Shown: positions 44,541 to 56,349 of the stretch, piece after piece
Layout of the letters: the number at the start of each line of letters is the position of its first letter
Position numbering within the stretch: position 1 is the first letter of the stretch
Source of the DNA: Lamellibrachia satsuma
Taxonomy: Eukaryota > Annelida > Polychaeta > Sabellida > Siboglinidae
NCBI GenBank assembly: GCA_033239005.1
Contig: BSQZ01000006.1
Span: 10,197,162 to 10,261,161 of the forward strand
Reading direction: 5' to 3'
Length of the DNA stretch: 64,000 bases
The notes under the pieces: model-generated
The model's database searches: none
Told to the model about the DNA's origin: nothing
The model's input: only the letters and a program-made list of their open reading frames with translations
Translations under genes and position numbers: made by a program

Positions 44541-47500
44541 GTAAGTAATAATTTATACTATAAAGTAGTTTGTGCCTGTGTCTGTCTGTCTGTCCGTCCG
44601 TCCGTCTGTCCGTCCGTCTGTTCCCTCATATCTCCATCAGTTTCACTGATGATTCATACATTAAAATATTTCAAAATTGTCCGGGGAGGTTGGGATATTA
44701 CGGAGGAACTTATATGGACGCTTGACATAGATTATGTAACTCAAAACAACAGGTGTTTGTATAGTTACGAACCATTGTTGGCGACACTATGCAGGTTTTC
44801 TATGATTGTTCCAAGTGATGTGATCTACGTCAAATGTCCAAATAAGTTCCTTTGTATGGTATGAATGCGAACGTGAAACTGGCAGTTGTATATGATTTTG
44901 ATTTTTGGAGCATGTAGTTGTCATTGCCAATGGCATTGCCCTACCAAAACTTGAATGGGTAGTGCAAGGAGTCATAAACTCTTGCAGTGGCTGCATTTTC
45001 TTAAATGTCCTATGCCTTGTCAGTTGTCCTGTTCCTCGCTGGATGGTCCTGTTCATGTCTGCTGCAGCCACCTGCCCAACGGTCTACACGAATGTGATGG
45101 TCAACAAGGTGATTACGTTCCCGGCAGACAAGGACAACATAACAAGTGTACAATATTCAACTGACGGCAACTTCCTCGTGTGTGGTGATGCCAATGGACA
45201 CCTGCTGGTAAATGTCTTCAAACTCCCACCTCGATTCATTTAGCCAATCACGAATCAGCTTCATTCATATCTCTAGTGTATGAATAGTGAGTATTATGCG
45301 CAGTCAGTTCAATAATGTAAAGATTGCATAATTTTTTTTAACATAATTTTAAGAATTGACTTTGAATGTTTGATCAGGTAACTGGTGAAAGTGTGAATAG
45401 ATTTAACAAGATTTAACAAGATTGCCATCCCAAACAACAAGTTCGAGATGGCAAGTGGACAAGGAAGCCATTGGCTTATCGAGAGTCCAACAATTTTCTC
45501 ATCTATGTATAGCCCGCCCTTATCAAATATCTGTCAATTCTATTTTTAAACATATTCACACTACTAGCATTAACACAATCATTTGGCAGTTTGTTCCATT
45601 AATTTATCACCCTCTGTGAGAAAGAGTACTTTCTCATGTTCAACCTACACTGTTCCTTAACTAATGCTGCTTTGTGTCTTCTGGTTCTACTGCCTTCTTT
45701 AAATTTGAAGAACATATTCCTATCAACATCCTCATAACCGTTCACTATTTTAAACACTTCTATTTGGTCTCCTCTTAGTCTCCTGGCATTATGCTATAGT
45801 ATATAGAGCCAGACTACTTTTGCCCTTTTTTGCTAAATTTTGCCAAAACTAATTTAATAGTTTGTGCGATGATTTCAGCAAAATTTTTACCTGTAAATGT
45901 GCTAGCTTGCTAGCATCCCAAAAAATTAAGATATATATTTGCAACTTCTATCCATTCCTAGCTGCCATTTCCTGAGTTCAATTTACTGCCCTAAACAGTA
46001 TGATTTAGCTTGCTGAAATTTAGCATCTGGAACTGGTAATTAACTAATATCTTCCCTTGTAAACACTGTTTACTGAACTAGGTTTTCTTCCATTAAAAAA
46101 ATCTGCTGACATATTTCCAGCACTCTCTTCTTGTGGTCCAACCTTATCACACACTTTCTGTTTACTCCTAACATATGCATTTATGTCACTTTTTATGTAA
46201 CAATAAAAATAAGCTATGTTTGAGATGAGAAAATCCTAAAGAAGCTATGACCAAAAATTATCATGTAACATTATAATTTTTTCATAGCTTTAGGATTTTA
46301 TCATTTCAGATGTAGCATTATTAAGTGCCTCTTTGTAACTGTTGTGGTCTTCATTATTTCTAGTATGCCTATATACCTTCCACATAGTTTGCTTGTATGT
46401 CATTATTTTAACAGCTTCTTTAGACAAGTATTTCTTTCTGGACCATTTTTCTTGTTTTTCAAAGGCGTAAATCAATTGACAATGCTTGTAGTTTCATATT
46501 TTAAAGGTACATGGTCTGATCATTGTTTTTGTCAAATCATAATTTATAGTATAAACTATATTTTAACATCTTGACCGTACAGATTTGTTTTAATGAATCA
46601 CAAATTAAAAATATAATTTTACTGTTATCTGATTATGAATATCGACCTTGCTGTTCAGCATGTGAAAATATGATATTCAAGTCAAAATTTATCAAATAAC
46701 AGTGTAATTATATTAATGCAGACTATTCATCATTCGTGGCAGTAAATTGTAACTCCAGAAATGGCAGCTAGGAATGGATGGAAGTTACAAATATATATCT
46801 TTATTTTTTTTATGCTAGCTTATTTACAGGTACAAATTTTGGTGAAATCATCGCACAAACTATTAAATTAGTCATTAAGACATTTGTTTGGTCAAGATGC
46901 TAGAACATACATAGTTCATACTATATAACGTGATTTTATGATAAATACCATTAGACTATGTATCTTTAAAAGGTTCCAGCATTCTAGTGCTGTCTTAATC
47001 TTCAGTATGTTATTCCAACCTATCTTGCTAAGTACTTGGCCTGTATTATTTTTTCAATCTAGTCATTGTTGCTACCGTAAATATTGTATTTGAAGCCTCA
47101 CTTGTAATTAAAGCCATATTTTGACATGAATCCCAGTATGTTGTTTCAGATCTTGTCGGGAGACACGGGCGCCACACTGAGACCTGTGAAACATTACAAG
47201 CATGGGTCTGTCGCCATTATGAGCACTCGGTTCCATCCCATAAAGTGTAATGAGTTCTTGGTCGGCACGGCCAATGGTATAATACATCGATGCGACGCCA
47301 CCACTGGGGCCTCGCAGAGTGTCGCAACAGGTACAGTGAGATTGTATCAAGTAACTGGATTTAACAAAGATTCCTACCAAATGCTGTATTTTTATTCACC
47401 TCATTTCAGACTCGTTTTGCCAAAAAATTATTTTCTGTGAAATCATCAGAGAAAGTAATTAATTATTTTTTACCTGGTACAACCAAATTTCCCTTGACTT

Positions 47501-50500
47501 GTACTCTCTATTGCCGCTGCCAGATAGCTCCATGGAGTAAAAATGTAGCCGAGTGTGTAAGTCTCGCCTGGTGGTACATAGCTTCTAGAAACTCTAGCAC
47601 AACCTGGACAAATAGTACTGGGCAGATCACATCCATTAGCCTTGGTAGGTGAGTGATCTAATGGAGTAAACCCTAACAGAAAAACGAGAGTGGAGCCTCG
47701 AAGGTGCTCCGATTTTGCCATCCTCTTGGCAGCTCCTTCAGCAAAATGTACTGCTCTACATTCCTTAGTACTCCACAATTGAGGCTGAGTGGGGTATCCT
47801 GGCGACTGGGCAACCGAGGATCTCCACACTCTTCGCATAGGCTTACGCCATGGGGAGAACTCTTCAGTAGCACAAACCATTGTTTTGCAAGACAGGAGTA
47901 GGCAAAACAATCTAAATTTGCCCAGATGATTCAGTTGAGACATGAGACCAACTTCTTTGAGTACCTATTGTTTGCAGAAAGGCGATGCGAACCACAATAC
48001 ATGCATTTACAAATTAAAATTTAAAATACAAACAAATCATTTTCTCTCCCTCCATATTTGCACTTTGTCTGACAGCAAGCCTTGCAACGGCTGACCAAGT
48101 AGAGCTTGCTGTCAGGACATGTCCTGACTCACTTTGACTTAAGTCTTTCCACTCCCTGGTGGAGCACAGACCACTAATGACTCCTTTCCATCGGACATGG
48201 TTTTTGCCTTGCATTTCCAGTTGTTTCCATCCTGCTTTTGTCATCTCTGCTTCCACCTCTCTGCACACAGTTGTTTCTATCCTGCTTTTGTCATCTCTGC
48301 TTCCATCTTTCAGCACACAGTTGTTTCCATCCTGCTTTTGTCATCTCTGCTTCCATCTCTCTGCACACAGTTGTTTCTATCCTGCTTTTGTCATCTCTGC
48401 TTCCATCTCTCAGCACACAGTTGTTTCTATCCTGCTTTTGTCATCTCTGCTTCCATCTCTCTGCACACAGTTGTTTCTATCCTGCTTTTGTCATCTCTGC
48501 TTCCACCTCTCTGCACACAGTTGTTTCTATCCTGCTTTTGTCATCTCTGCTTCCATCTCTCAGCACACAGTTGTTTCCATCCTGCTTTTGTCATCTCTGC
48601 TTCCATCTCTCTGCGCACAGTTGTTTCCATCCTGCTTTTGTCATCTCTGCTTCCACCTCTCTGCGCACAGTTGTTTCCATCCTGCTTTTGTCATCTCTGC
48701 TTCCATCTCTCTGCGCACAGTTGTTTCCATCCTGCTTTTGTCATCTCTGCTTCCATCTCTCTGCGCACAGTTGTTTCCATCCTGCTTTTGTCATCTCTGC
48801 TTCCATCTCTCTGCACACAGTTGTTTCCATCCTGCTTTTGTCATCTCTGCTTCCATCTCTCTGCACACAGTTGTTTCCATCCAGCTTTTGTCATTTCTGC
48901 TTCCATCTCTCTGCACACAGTTGTTTCCATCCTGCTTTTGTCATCTCTGCTTCCACCTCTCAGCACACAGTTGTTTCCATCCTGCTTTTGTCATCTCTGC
49001 TTCCATCTCTCTGCACACAATTGTTTCCATCCTGCTTTTGTCATCTCTGCTTCCATCTCTCAGCACACATTTGTTTCCATCCAACTTTTGTCATCTCTGC
49101 TTCCACCTCTCTGCACACAGTTGTTTCCATCCAGCTGTTGTCATCTCTGCTTCCACCTCTCTGCACACAGTTGTTTCCATCCTGCTTTTGTCATCTCTTC
49201 TTCCACTTCTCTGCACACAGTTGTTTCCATTCTGCTTTTGTCATCTCTGCTTCAACCTCTCTGCGCACAGTTGTTTCCATCCTGCTTTTGTCATCTCTGC
49301 TTCCACCTCTCTGCGCACAGTTGTTTCCATCCTGCTTTTGTCATCTCTGCTTCCACCTCTCTGCTCTGGGTGTTTCTTGGCCTTCCTTGTTTCCTTTTGT
49401 TCTGAAGGTTCCATGTGAGTGATTGTCTTGTGTCATGTGTCACATTTCCAGAGAGTATGGCCTGTCCAGCCCCACTTCTGCCTTCTAATTTGATTACAGC
49501 TCATACTTCTGTGTTAGTTGCATATTATGTGACTAGGGTATTGTCGAGCTAGGTGTATTGTGAGTTCACAACATGTTTTTACCATTTCCCTGCATGGGAT
49601 CTTTTAATTCCCAGAGACACCAGTTGGAAGGGACCAACAGCTTCTAGTGTCTCGTCTGAAAGACACAGGCAATGTGGAATGAACGAAATTGCTGAAGCTT
49701 CGAGATGGCAGCCGGTCTACCACCAGACCACCATGTCCCATTTGTTCTTTCCTGTAGTGTTTCATTTCTGATCGTTTCAGGCCACCATAATATCCATTTG
49801 TTCAGTTATTCTAGTGAGGTGTACGTTTATTTCATGCTGTTTTCAGAGGTGGATAACGTGATTCACTGCATTGACATTTGTAAGACTGGGGATCGCGTAA
49901 TTACTGTCGGAAAGGACTTGAAAGTGAGAATATACGACGAAGTCTCGATGCAGGTAACACACAGCAGGTGCACTGAATACGGTGGAGGGGGTTCGTCTAT
50001 ATAGTTATAACATTGAAATAACATACGATATTGATATAGCGCCACAATCACCTAGTGCTCTATGGCACTGTACAGTAGTTTAAACATGAATATATATATA
50101 TAAAACAATAATACAACTAAAAGTATACATGGAATAAAATTATTATGTGCATTTTCGCATTGCAAACATGAAGTGAATCACGTGTGTTTCGCTTATGCCA
50201 GTTTATACGTGAATGAATAAAATGTCATTAAACAAGTATGTTTAAAAGTAGATAAAATTCACTTAAAAATAATAAATAAATAGATGATTAATTAAAAATA
50301 TAATTGATTAACTGAATAAATTATAAAAGGTCCATGTCATTAAAAATAGTCATTAGAAAGTTATCGCAGCTGCCTATGTCTATAGACAGTCAGGTCGTGA
50401 GGTTTTGTGTCAACTCTCACCACTGTTCATGGTCAAGTGTGCACAAAGCTTCGACATCAACAGGGCAACAGTTGAAGTCCAACACCGATGGCAGTGTTGT

Positions 50501-53500
50501 CCACGGTTGACCCCTGAATGACATGGAGCCTGAGTTGACAAAGTAGTTGTCAATTGCGAGCTGAGTGGGTGTGTCATGCGACTTACGGAGCATGTGCCCG
50601 AACAGACACTTTCAGGACAGCTTCGCTGATTGGGCAGCATCGATAATGGTGGTACAGTGCATTATTTGAAATGTGATGTGGCCTGTGGATGCTGGCAATC
50701 CGGCACAGATGGCGACGGTGGTACATGTCTTGGCGATCCAGTTATGCTTTCGTTAAGTCACAAACGATGCATACAGTCATAAATGCAGTTGCAGGCTGAT
50801 CAGCGATCGCCTCAGCCAGACTGTCTATAACTTCCGGAATTCCGACATTTGCTAGCTGTTTGGTGATATCTTTGGCGTCACCAAGGATCGAACCAAGCTT
50901 GCGTGTCAACCACCATTCCACATTGGTGCGGTCAATGCGTTGTTGCGAATGCGTGGCAATCACCTGATGACAAGCATGGTTTGAGTGACATGTCGGCAAG
51001 ATCATCCACAGTTTCGACTCGCCGAGGAAAGTAGAGAGTACATCGATCAACTTGTCGTGACAGATTGTGTCGAAAGCATGACTCAAATTGATGCCGAGAA
51101 AGTCGACCGATATGTGTTGGCGCTGCGCTTTTGTATACAGCGGAAGACTATGTCCGCCGTGCTATACCGGAAGACTATGTCCGCCGTGCTATACCCGCGT
51201 TGGAATCCAGGTTTTGGCGCAATCCTCGACAGAACGACGAGTGACAAGGTCTTCTGGAGTACCAATAGTAAAACAATTGGACATGCGCTCATCAGTGGCC
51301 CGATTGGGTTGTAGTATTGGCACAACTTTTCCGAGCTCTAGCCTTAGTTGACAGTTAAATTAAGGGCAATACAATTCAAAAGTATACGTGGAATTAAATA
51401 ATAATAAGATATTAAATTGAGGGCAATACAACTAATAGTATATATGAAATTTAATAATTAATTAAAGTATACACGGATTGGAAAAAAAAATATCAAGGCC
51501 AGTAAACGTATTGTTCCATCATGTGTACTGCTGGGAAAGTTCGGTCTTTAACTGCCGTTGGCGCAGTTGTCACAGTCTCTGGTGTTAGAAGGCAAAGTGC
51601 TCCACTTAATTGCTACTGCATTGGTAAATGAGTGATCTCGCTGCACGTAGCTGTCAAAAATTATTTTTTTGTCCGATGACTTCACCAAAACTAAATAACA
51701 AATTTGCACAAAATTAGTGAGCTTACACATCGTAGTTGATGCTAAATCGGTTTGATATTTCACAAATTGAGTCTGAAACGAGACGTGAAAATTCGAATTG
51801 AGGAGGGACCCTTAAACACTGCAGCATTTCATCATTTTTTTGGAACGGAATTATGGTACTTAGTTCTTCTTCTGCTCACCAGATGGAATTGCGAGCAGGC
51901 TGTCCCATACACAGTTGAGCTGGTATCCTCTTGTCTTTCTGATCCAACCGATTGTTACTTTAAAGCAAAACAAACGTCATGGTTTGGGGGCTATTCACCT
52001 AAAAGAGATAATAAAAACTAACCATGTGCAACTAAAATCAAGAACTCAGAATGTGTTCTAAAAGTGGGAGATTCCGGTCGTCTCTCCAGTTGACTGAGAG
52101 CTGATATGTTAACCAGCACAACCGATAAGTACCTGTGCAGCTCTATGAAAATCAGGTTACCTAGACTACTTGTGATGTATTAAGTGAGGCAGGCATACAC
52201 AGAACCAATGCAAAGTCTCAAACAAACATGCTATTTTGTCATAAAGAGGACTAGTTTAGTAAACAAAACCCAAAATATGTTACATAACTTTTGGATGCAA
52301 ACAGCATGGCCATATCCTGTTGGCAAGTATTGGAATAGGTGTATACAAATATATTTTTATTAGGTGAGCAAATTTTGCTAGACTATCCACATTTATGACG
52401 TAGGGTTATCTAACATTATAGCACAGCCCATGAAATGCAGTGTGTTTATTTGGTGTGTTAAAAGATATGTTTTAATCATGTATTCTTCCAAAGTGATGAA
52501 CATTTTCACCGGAGTACACCGTCATGTTTACAGCTAATCAGGACGATAAACGGGTTTGCTGGCTCGGCTGCACCAGATGAAGTATTGGTTGGGCACGGTC
52601 TAAGGGTGTATGGACTGAAGTGCCACCCAGAATATGATCATGTGTTCGTCACTGGTGGATGGGATAATCATCTCAAGGTGACTGCTCTCCAGGCTATGTT
52701 TCTTGTGTGGTCTTAATATAGTAATAATAATAAATGTTAATTTCTGATAAAAAAGTCCATATACATATCCCTGTATGTACAACATTCAAGTAAAAATAAA
52801 TATACACACATGTTGTGCATTAAAATAAAAAAATACACACATGTACATGTAAAAATAGTTAAAATAAAAATATACAGATCTATACACATCATGCATTAAA
52901 AGTGTACAATTGACTAATCCAATAATTAATCATTGGACTGCTTCTTTGGTGATGAATTCATTTCATTTGATGCTTAGAAGTCTGTGCAAGCGGCTGGTCT
53001 GGAAACTTTCAGTTCCATTTGTTTGTTGTTTTCCATGTTTCAGGGCAATAGAGAAGCATGGATATAACATTGCTGTTGAAACATTTTTATTTTGGTGTTT
53101 GTTTTTATACCCATGTATCCATATTCGTAGGTACTGATGCTTTTCCACACCACCATTCAAGCTGATTTTGTAGTATCTCTTGTCGATGTAGATTTGGGAT
53201 TCGCGCACCGACGAAGGCGTGGTGAGCGTTATACACGGACCACACATCTGCGGGGACAGCATCGACATCAGTGTGAGCGCAACAGGTTAAAACACTCACC
53301 CATACCTGCCAAACCTGTGGCGTACAACTGTTAAGACCAATCAAACGACGGAATCTTGACCCAACTAACAAAAATATCCATCTTCCATTCGGGAAAACTT
53401 GGTTGTTCGTAAGTGACTGTCGTGATAACAACATTAAAAAAATGTCGGGATACTCAAAATGATCACAGAACTGCCTTGGTAGGTGGTGCTATCAGTCAAT

Positions 53501-53890
53501 ATCTTAATGGCTTCTTGGATAATTACAACGGCAGTTATAATTAGCGAAATAATTGAGAATTTTGAAAAAGATGCAAAGCGTCCAGGAGGAGTGGCACAAA
53601 CATACACTTGATCGATTATAATATGTTCGACAGAGTTTTGGGACTGGATGAGAATCTAAGCGGGGTCTCTCTTGTTTCAGCGCAGCTACGTCGTGTCGGG
53701 ATCCTGGGTGAAGACAAACAGCCTACAACTGTTTGACTTCAACATGCTGAAACTAGTAAAGGACCTGACGTTCCATCAGAGCGGAGATGGCGAATATCTG
53801 TACTGCACGAAGTTTGCTAATGAAGTCACAGTGCTCAGCGGGGGCAGCGGAACGAACAGCGCCCAAGCTATCAACATCAACACAAACGAG
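44498..53890 (+). CDS. WD40-repeat protein (7 exons; 3' end not found)
   Basis: A beta-propeller scaffold gene of unknown specific role. Exons are 44498-44540, 45068-45207, 47150-47330, 49847-49953, 52534-52677, 53192-53272 and 53681-53890. All phases agree and give 302 residues. The ATG has A at -3 and G at +4. Repeated blades are visible: ITSVQYSTDGNFLVCGDANG, FHPIKCNEFLVGTANGIIH, IDICKTGDRVITVGKDLKVR, LKCHPEYDHVFVTGGWDN, IWDSRTDEGVV and VVSGSWVKTNSLQLFD. HGPHICGDSIDI and GGWDN place it in a WD40 family shared by protists and animals (from memory of the family, no search run). The last exon ends in phase 0 at a gtcagt donor with no stop, so at least one more exon is needed for the last blade. 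No partner or pathway can be inferred. Confidence 0.88.
44578..44626. repeat. (GTCT/GTCC)n microsatellite
   Basis: Runs of tctgtctgtccgtccgtccg in WD40 gene intron 1. Confidence 0.95.
44704..44850. repeat. Imperfect inverted repeat with about 32-bp arms
   Basis: ggaacttatatggacgcttg at 44704 pairs with a reversed copy ending caaataagttcc near 44850, with about 80 bp between the arms. Confidence 0.7.
45068..45207 (+). CDS. WD40 gene exon 2
   Basis: Completes Ser15 after tctgctgcag and encodes TCPTVYTNVMVNKVITFPAD then a WD40 blade ending GDANGHLL before gtaaat. Confidence 0.88.
45411..45795 (-). pseudogene. LINE ORF2 3' end (CR1/L2-like)
   Basis: The minus strand reads ARRLRGDQIEVFKIVNGYED, then FKEGSRTRRHKAALVKEQ and KYSFSQRVINKWNKLPNDCV, the classic tail of CR1/L2/jockey-like reverse transcriptases. 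It is 5' truncated, in WD40 intron 2. Confidence 0.85.
46270..46500 (-). pseudogene. LINE ORF2 internal fragment
   Basis: Minus strand KKYLSKEAVKIMTYKQTMWK then EDHNSYKEALNNATSEMIKS resembles the spacer between endonuclease and reverse-transcriptase domains. It lies between the two inverted arms. Confidence 0.55.
46490..46690 (+). repeat. Dispersed repeat family N, copy 2
   Basis: Shares catggtctgatcattg, tttaatgaatcacaaatt and gaatatcgaccttgctgttc with the copies at 12085, 62130 and 63790. Confidence 0.6.
47150..47330 (+). CDS. WD40 gene exon 3
   Basis: Sixty codons plus one base. ILSGDTGATLRPVKHYKHGS then STRFHPIKCNEFLVGTANG; donor g|gtacag. Confidence 0.9.
47490..48010. other. WD40 intron 3, unrecognised sequence
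   Basis: Contains a 157-codon minus-strand open frame (47470-47943) with no motif I know. GC content is above its surroundings, so it may be part of a decayed mobile element. Confidence 0.35.
48030..48240 (-). pseudogene. LINE ORF2 C-terminal relic at the edge of an array
   Basis: Minus strand EVEAEMTKAGWKQLEMQGKN then HVRWKGVISGLCSTREWKD fits the C-terminal end of RTE/nimbus-like ORF2 (Wxx...AxxRxxWxxLVxxLCxxR). The 50-bp minisatellite begins inside its EVEAEMTKAGWKQL codons. Confidence 0.65.
48235..49372. repeat. 50-bp minisatellite, about 22.7 copies
   Basis: Unit cacagttgtttccatcctgc, then ttttgtcatctctgc, then ttccatctctctg. The period was checked as exactly 50 bp, and variants are single-base (cag/ctg, cac/cgc). 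No unit frame holds a plus-strand stop, so three ORFs of about 400 codons run through it; they are artefacts. It lies in WD40 intron 3. Confidence 0.96.
49585..49740 (-). mobile_element. Second-family SINE copy
   Basis: Shares gtctcgtctgaaagacacag and gtggaatgaacgaaattgc with 30115-30345. Confidence 0.65.
49847..49953 (+). CDS. WD40 gene exon 4
   Basis: Completes Glu and encodes VDNVIHCIDICKTGDRVITV then GKDLKVRIYDEVSMQ, a full blade; donor cag|gtaaca. Confidence 0.92.
50742..51335 (-). pseudogene. LINE reverse-transcriptase core fragment
   Basis: The minus strand has VLSRIAPKPGFQRGYSTADI then MSHAFDTICHDKLIDVL, the finger and first catalytic Asp region (D...AFDTIxxxKL) of a non-LTR reverse transcriptase. 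The frame is broken, and a 27-bp direct duplication repeats YSTADIVFR. It lies in WD40 intron 4. Confidence 0.75.
51640..51812 (-). mobile_element. MITE-like element, partial reverse copy
   Basis: Contains ccgatgacttcaccaaaact and the terminal gaattgaggagggaccctta. Confidence 0.65.
52534..52677 (+). CDS. WD40 gene exon 5
   Basis: Forty-eight codons after tttacag. It contains DEVLVGHGLRVYGLKCHPEY then FVTGGWDNHLK; donor aag|gtgact. Confidence 0.9.
53192..53272 (+). CDS. WD40 gene exon 6
   Basis: Twenty-seven codons, IWDSRTDEGVVSVIHGPHIC then GDSIDIS, between gatgtag and gtgagc. No ORF begins here; it was found by the expected WD continuation and fits phase 0 on both sides. Confidence 0.88.
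53681..53890 (+). CDS. WD40 gene exon 7 (last one found)
   Basis: Seventy codons after cttgtttcag. RSYVVSGSWVKTNSLQLFDF then CTKFANEVTVLSGGSGTN and ININTNE, followed by gtcagt. No stop codon is reached. Confidence 0.9.
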
Positions 53891-54577
53891 GTCAGTGTGT
53901 ACGATGTGTGTGACGGGGGGACATCAAATATTTTGTATCTCGCAAGAACTTGTTCTTAAACAGAGTCTGTAAGGGGCCTTGAAAGTCTTAAAAAGCCTTG
54001 AATTTCATTTGTCCCAATTCATGGCCTTGATATGCTTGAATTTTGCCAAGCGGTCTTGAAAAGGCTTGAATTTTAGCTTTGTCAATTTAATTATTAGTGC
54101 CAAGTGGCAATCGTTGGTGAGCACCAGGTCTTTTTGCCTGTGGTTTATACTTTTTATTTCATCTGTTGTGTTGTTTGTGGTCATGAGTACAATAATATTG
54201 TATCGAAATATTTTGCACATTGCCCAAACAGTTGGTAGAACTTTTAAAATAAACGGCTTAGAAGACATGTCTGTTAGTCAACGAAATGGTCACCAGGCGG
54301 CAGTTCGTCACTAGAATGGTAACCAGGTGGCAGCACCAACGTGTCTTGTCCAGTGCACAGAAAGTGACCAGTGGGAATCTGTTTTGCTTGCAGCATAATT
54401 AAAAATGTTCCAATGATGACACAAATTATCACATAATCTAGATAATGGCGTTTTTGACTCGTGACAAATTGCACATGGATAACTTCAAAAACTTGTGCTT
54501 TCTGACAATTATAACTTCAGTGATATCATGCATGTGTTGCAAACTGATTCAGAGTCATTTAGTGTTGTTATTAAACA

Positions 54578-54655
54578 AAGACTGATAACATGCCTATGTA
54601 ACATAGTGGGTCAGACTGATCACGTGCCTGTCTAACATAGTGGGTCAGATTGTAA
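54578..54655. repeat. Two-copy 35-bp tandem repeat
   Basis: aacatagtgggtcagactga and a second aacatagtgggtcagattg in tandem. Confidence 0.75.
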
Positions 54656-54889
54656 CCAAGCATCTATCAACACATATCATAAACTGCTAAGTTTATTCAG
54701 CAGCTGGTGTTGCAAGTTGACACTTGAAACTGCTTCCGCACTTCGTTTAGCCCAGCGTGTATCATGTTCTTTGATGTTCATATATATATATTGTGTGAAT
54801 GATAAATAATATACACAGTCGATTTAATGAGAGTGCATAGTTTTGTTGAAATAATTGGCTTTGATCTTTAGATTGGATAACTAGTGAAA

Positions 54890-54978
54890 GTGTGAATAGC
54901 TATATGTATTGTTATAGTATGTAGATGTTATAGTATGTATAGTTAAAGTATGTAGATGTTATAGTATGTATAGTTCTA

Positions 54979-55039
<61 letters not shown>

Positions 55040-55065
55040 TAGTATGTAGATGTTATAGTATGGCT
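54890..55065. repeat. tatagtatgtagatgt repeats with a (TA)n core
   Basis: Several copies of gttatagtatgtagatgt flank a TA run at about 54980-55035. Confidence 0.9.
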
Positions 55066-56349
55066 ACGCATTTTGTTCTTTTTTTCACAAAATTTTGGTT
55101 CAGCCGAGCCAAAATTAAATTAATTGTTTATCCGACGATTTCACCAAAACTAAATAACATATTTGCAAAAACAAGCAAACAAAGGTTGTGCCCTCTCTGA
55201 GGTTGTGCCCTCTTACACTGTGAACGTCGACATCTGTAACCATGAGAACTGTGTCCAGTTTGCATTACCGCTTTAGAGATAGACTCTGATGGAATGTGAC
55301 AGTTATGTGCTGGTTGACTTCTCATGTCTTGCCGCATAGTTCTGGACACTGTTTGCACACATTAGTTGTGTGTATGTGTGTGTGCAGACGTGCATGCATG
55401 CATGTACGCGTACAGCTGTCACACTTTGTTGATACACCTGGTATAGTCAGGTGTTGTCACATGTCATCAGGTGTCACACGAGACATTCCTACGATGTCTG
55501 GTGCACTGCATTTAAATTTTTATTTCATGCAGCTAATTTTGGTATCCAAGTAACCAGCTATTCAAATTAGCCCTTTTGTAAATAATTTCACATTTCATTC
55601 TGTTATTAATAGCATTCTCATTTCTAGGGTGCAGATTTTTAATTAATTATTTAGGTTTGGTTAAAATAATAATTTATTGTGTATTGGTTACTGTGTATTG
55701 GTTATAACAAATACATGTGTCTAATTGTAAGGATGCAGAGTCTACATCACGGCATGTCAAGTATCATAGGTCAGTTGCATGCCTGTTCACTAGAGTTATT
55801 TGTAACATGCGGGTAATTTCCAGAAAAACCATGCCACCAGTCAGATTTTTTCAACCAAATACAGGGTGCATTAGCCAGGTGGGGTTATTTCAAAGGCCAG
55901 ATCATCCATGCCAGTAAGTGGTGAATGCTGGAAATGGGCTGCATACGAGGAGATTATTATTACTATTTTAGGACAACAACCTGTCCGTCATCTTATGATA
56001 GTTACTCAAAGCATACATATTATGTCACAATGCTGATAGAGAGAATGCACTGCACCTGGGGGTCACCTCAAGAAACAATCAGTTGTGACTCAGAACACAA
56101 GCCACCCAATACTGACACGTTATCAGTTTTGATTGTCAGCAATGATAACAGCTTCAACTGGGGTATAAAATGCCACATGAGACATTAAATGGAAATGTCT
56201 GCGTTATCAGTTGGATTTTTTGTCTTGTTGTCATTGACATTTTAGGTATTCTTGATATGTGTGGAATTTGTGTTCACTTATGCAGGGTATTTTTAGTGGC
56301 TATGTTTGTTACGAAGCGGTAAGTTTTAAGATAAAGTTTAAGATAATGG

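Larger units (their letters stand above)
45830..46890. repeat. Long inverted repeat (arms about 150 bp) enclosing LINE sequence
   Basis: The left arm (45830-45995) and right arm (46735-46890) share, in opposite orientation, tttaatagtttgtgcgatga, tatatatttgcaacttctat and tccattcctagctgccattt. Their outer parts resemble the MITE family. Confidence 0.8.

Noticed and set aside
47470..47943. 157-codon minus ORF as a gene
   Set aside because: No known motif; it overlaps MITE and LINE debris within an intron.
48159..49422. Three overlapping ORFs of about 400 codons
   Set aside because: All run through the 50-bp minisatellite in all three frames; they exist only because the unit has no stop.
56286..56318. 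Short exon-like segment between tgcag and gtaagt
   Set aside because: Eleven residues (GIFSGYVCYEA) with no family match; not enough to call.
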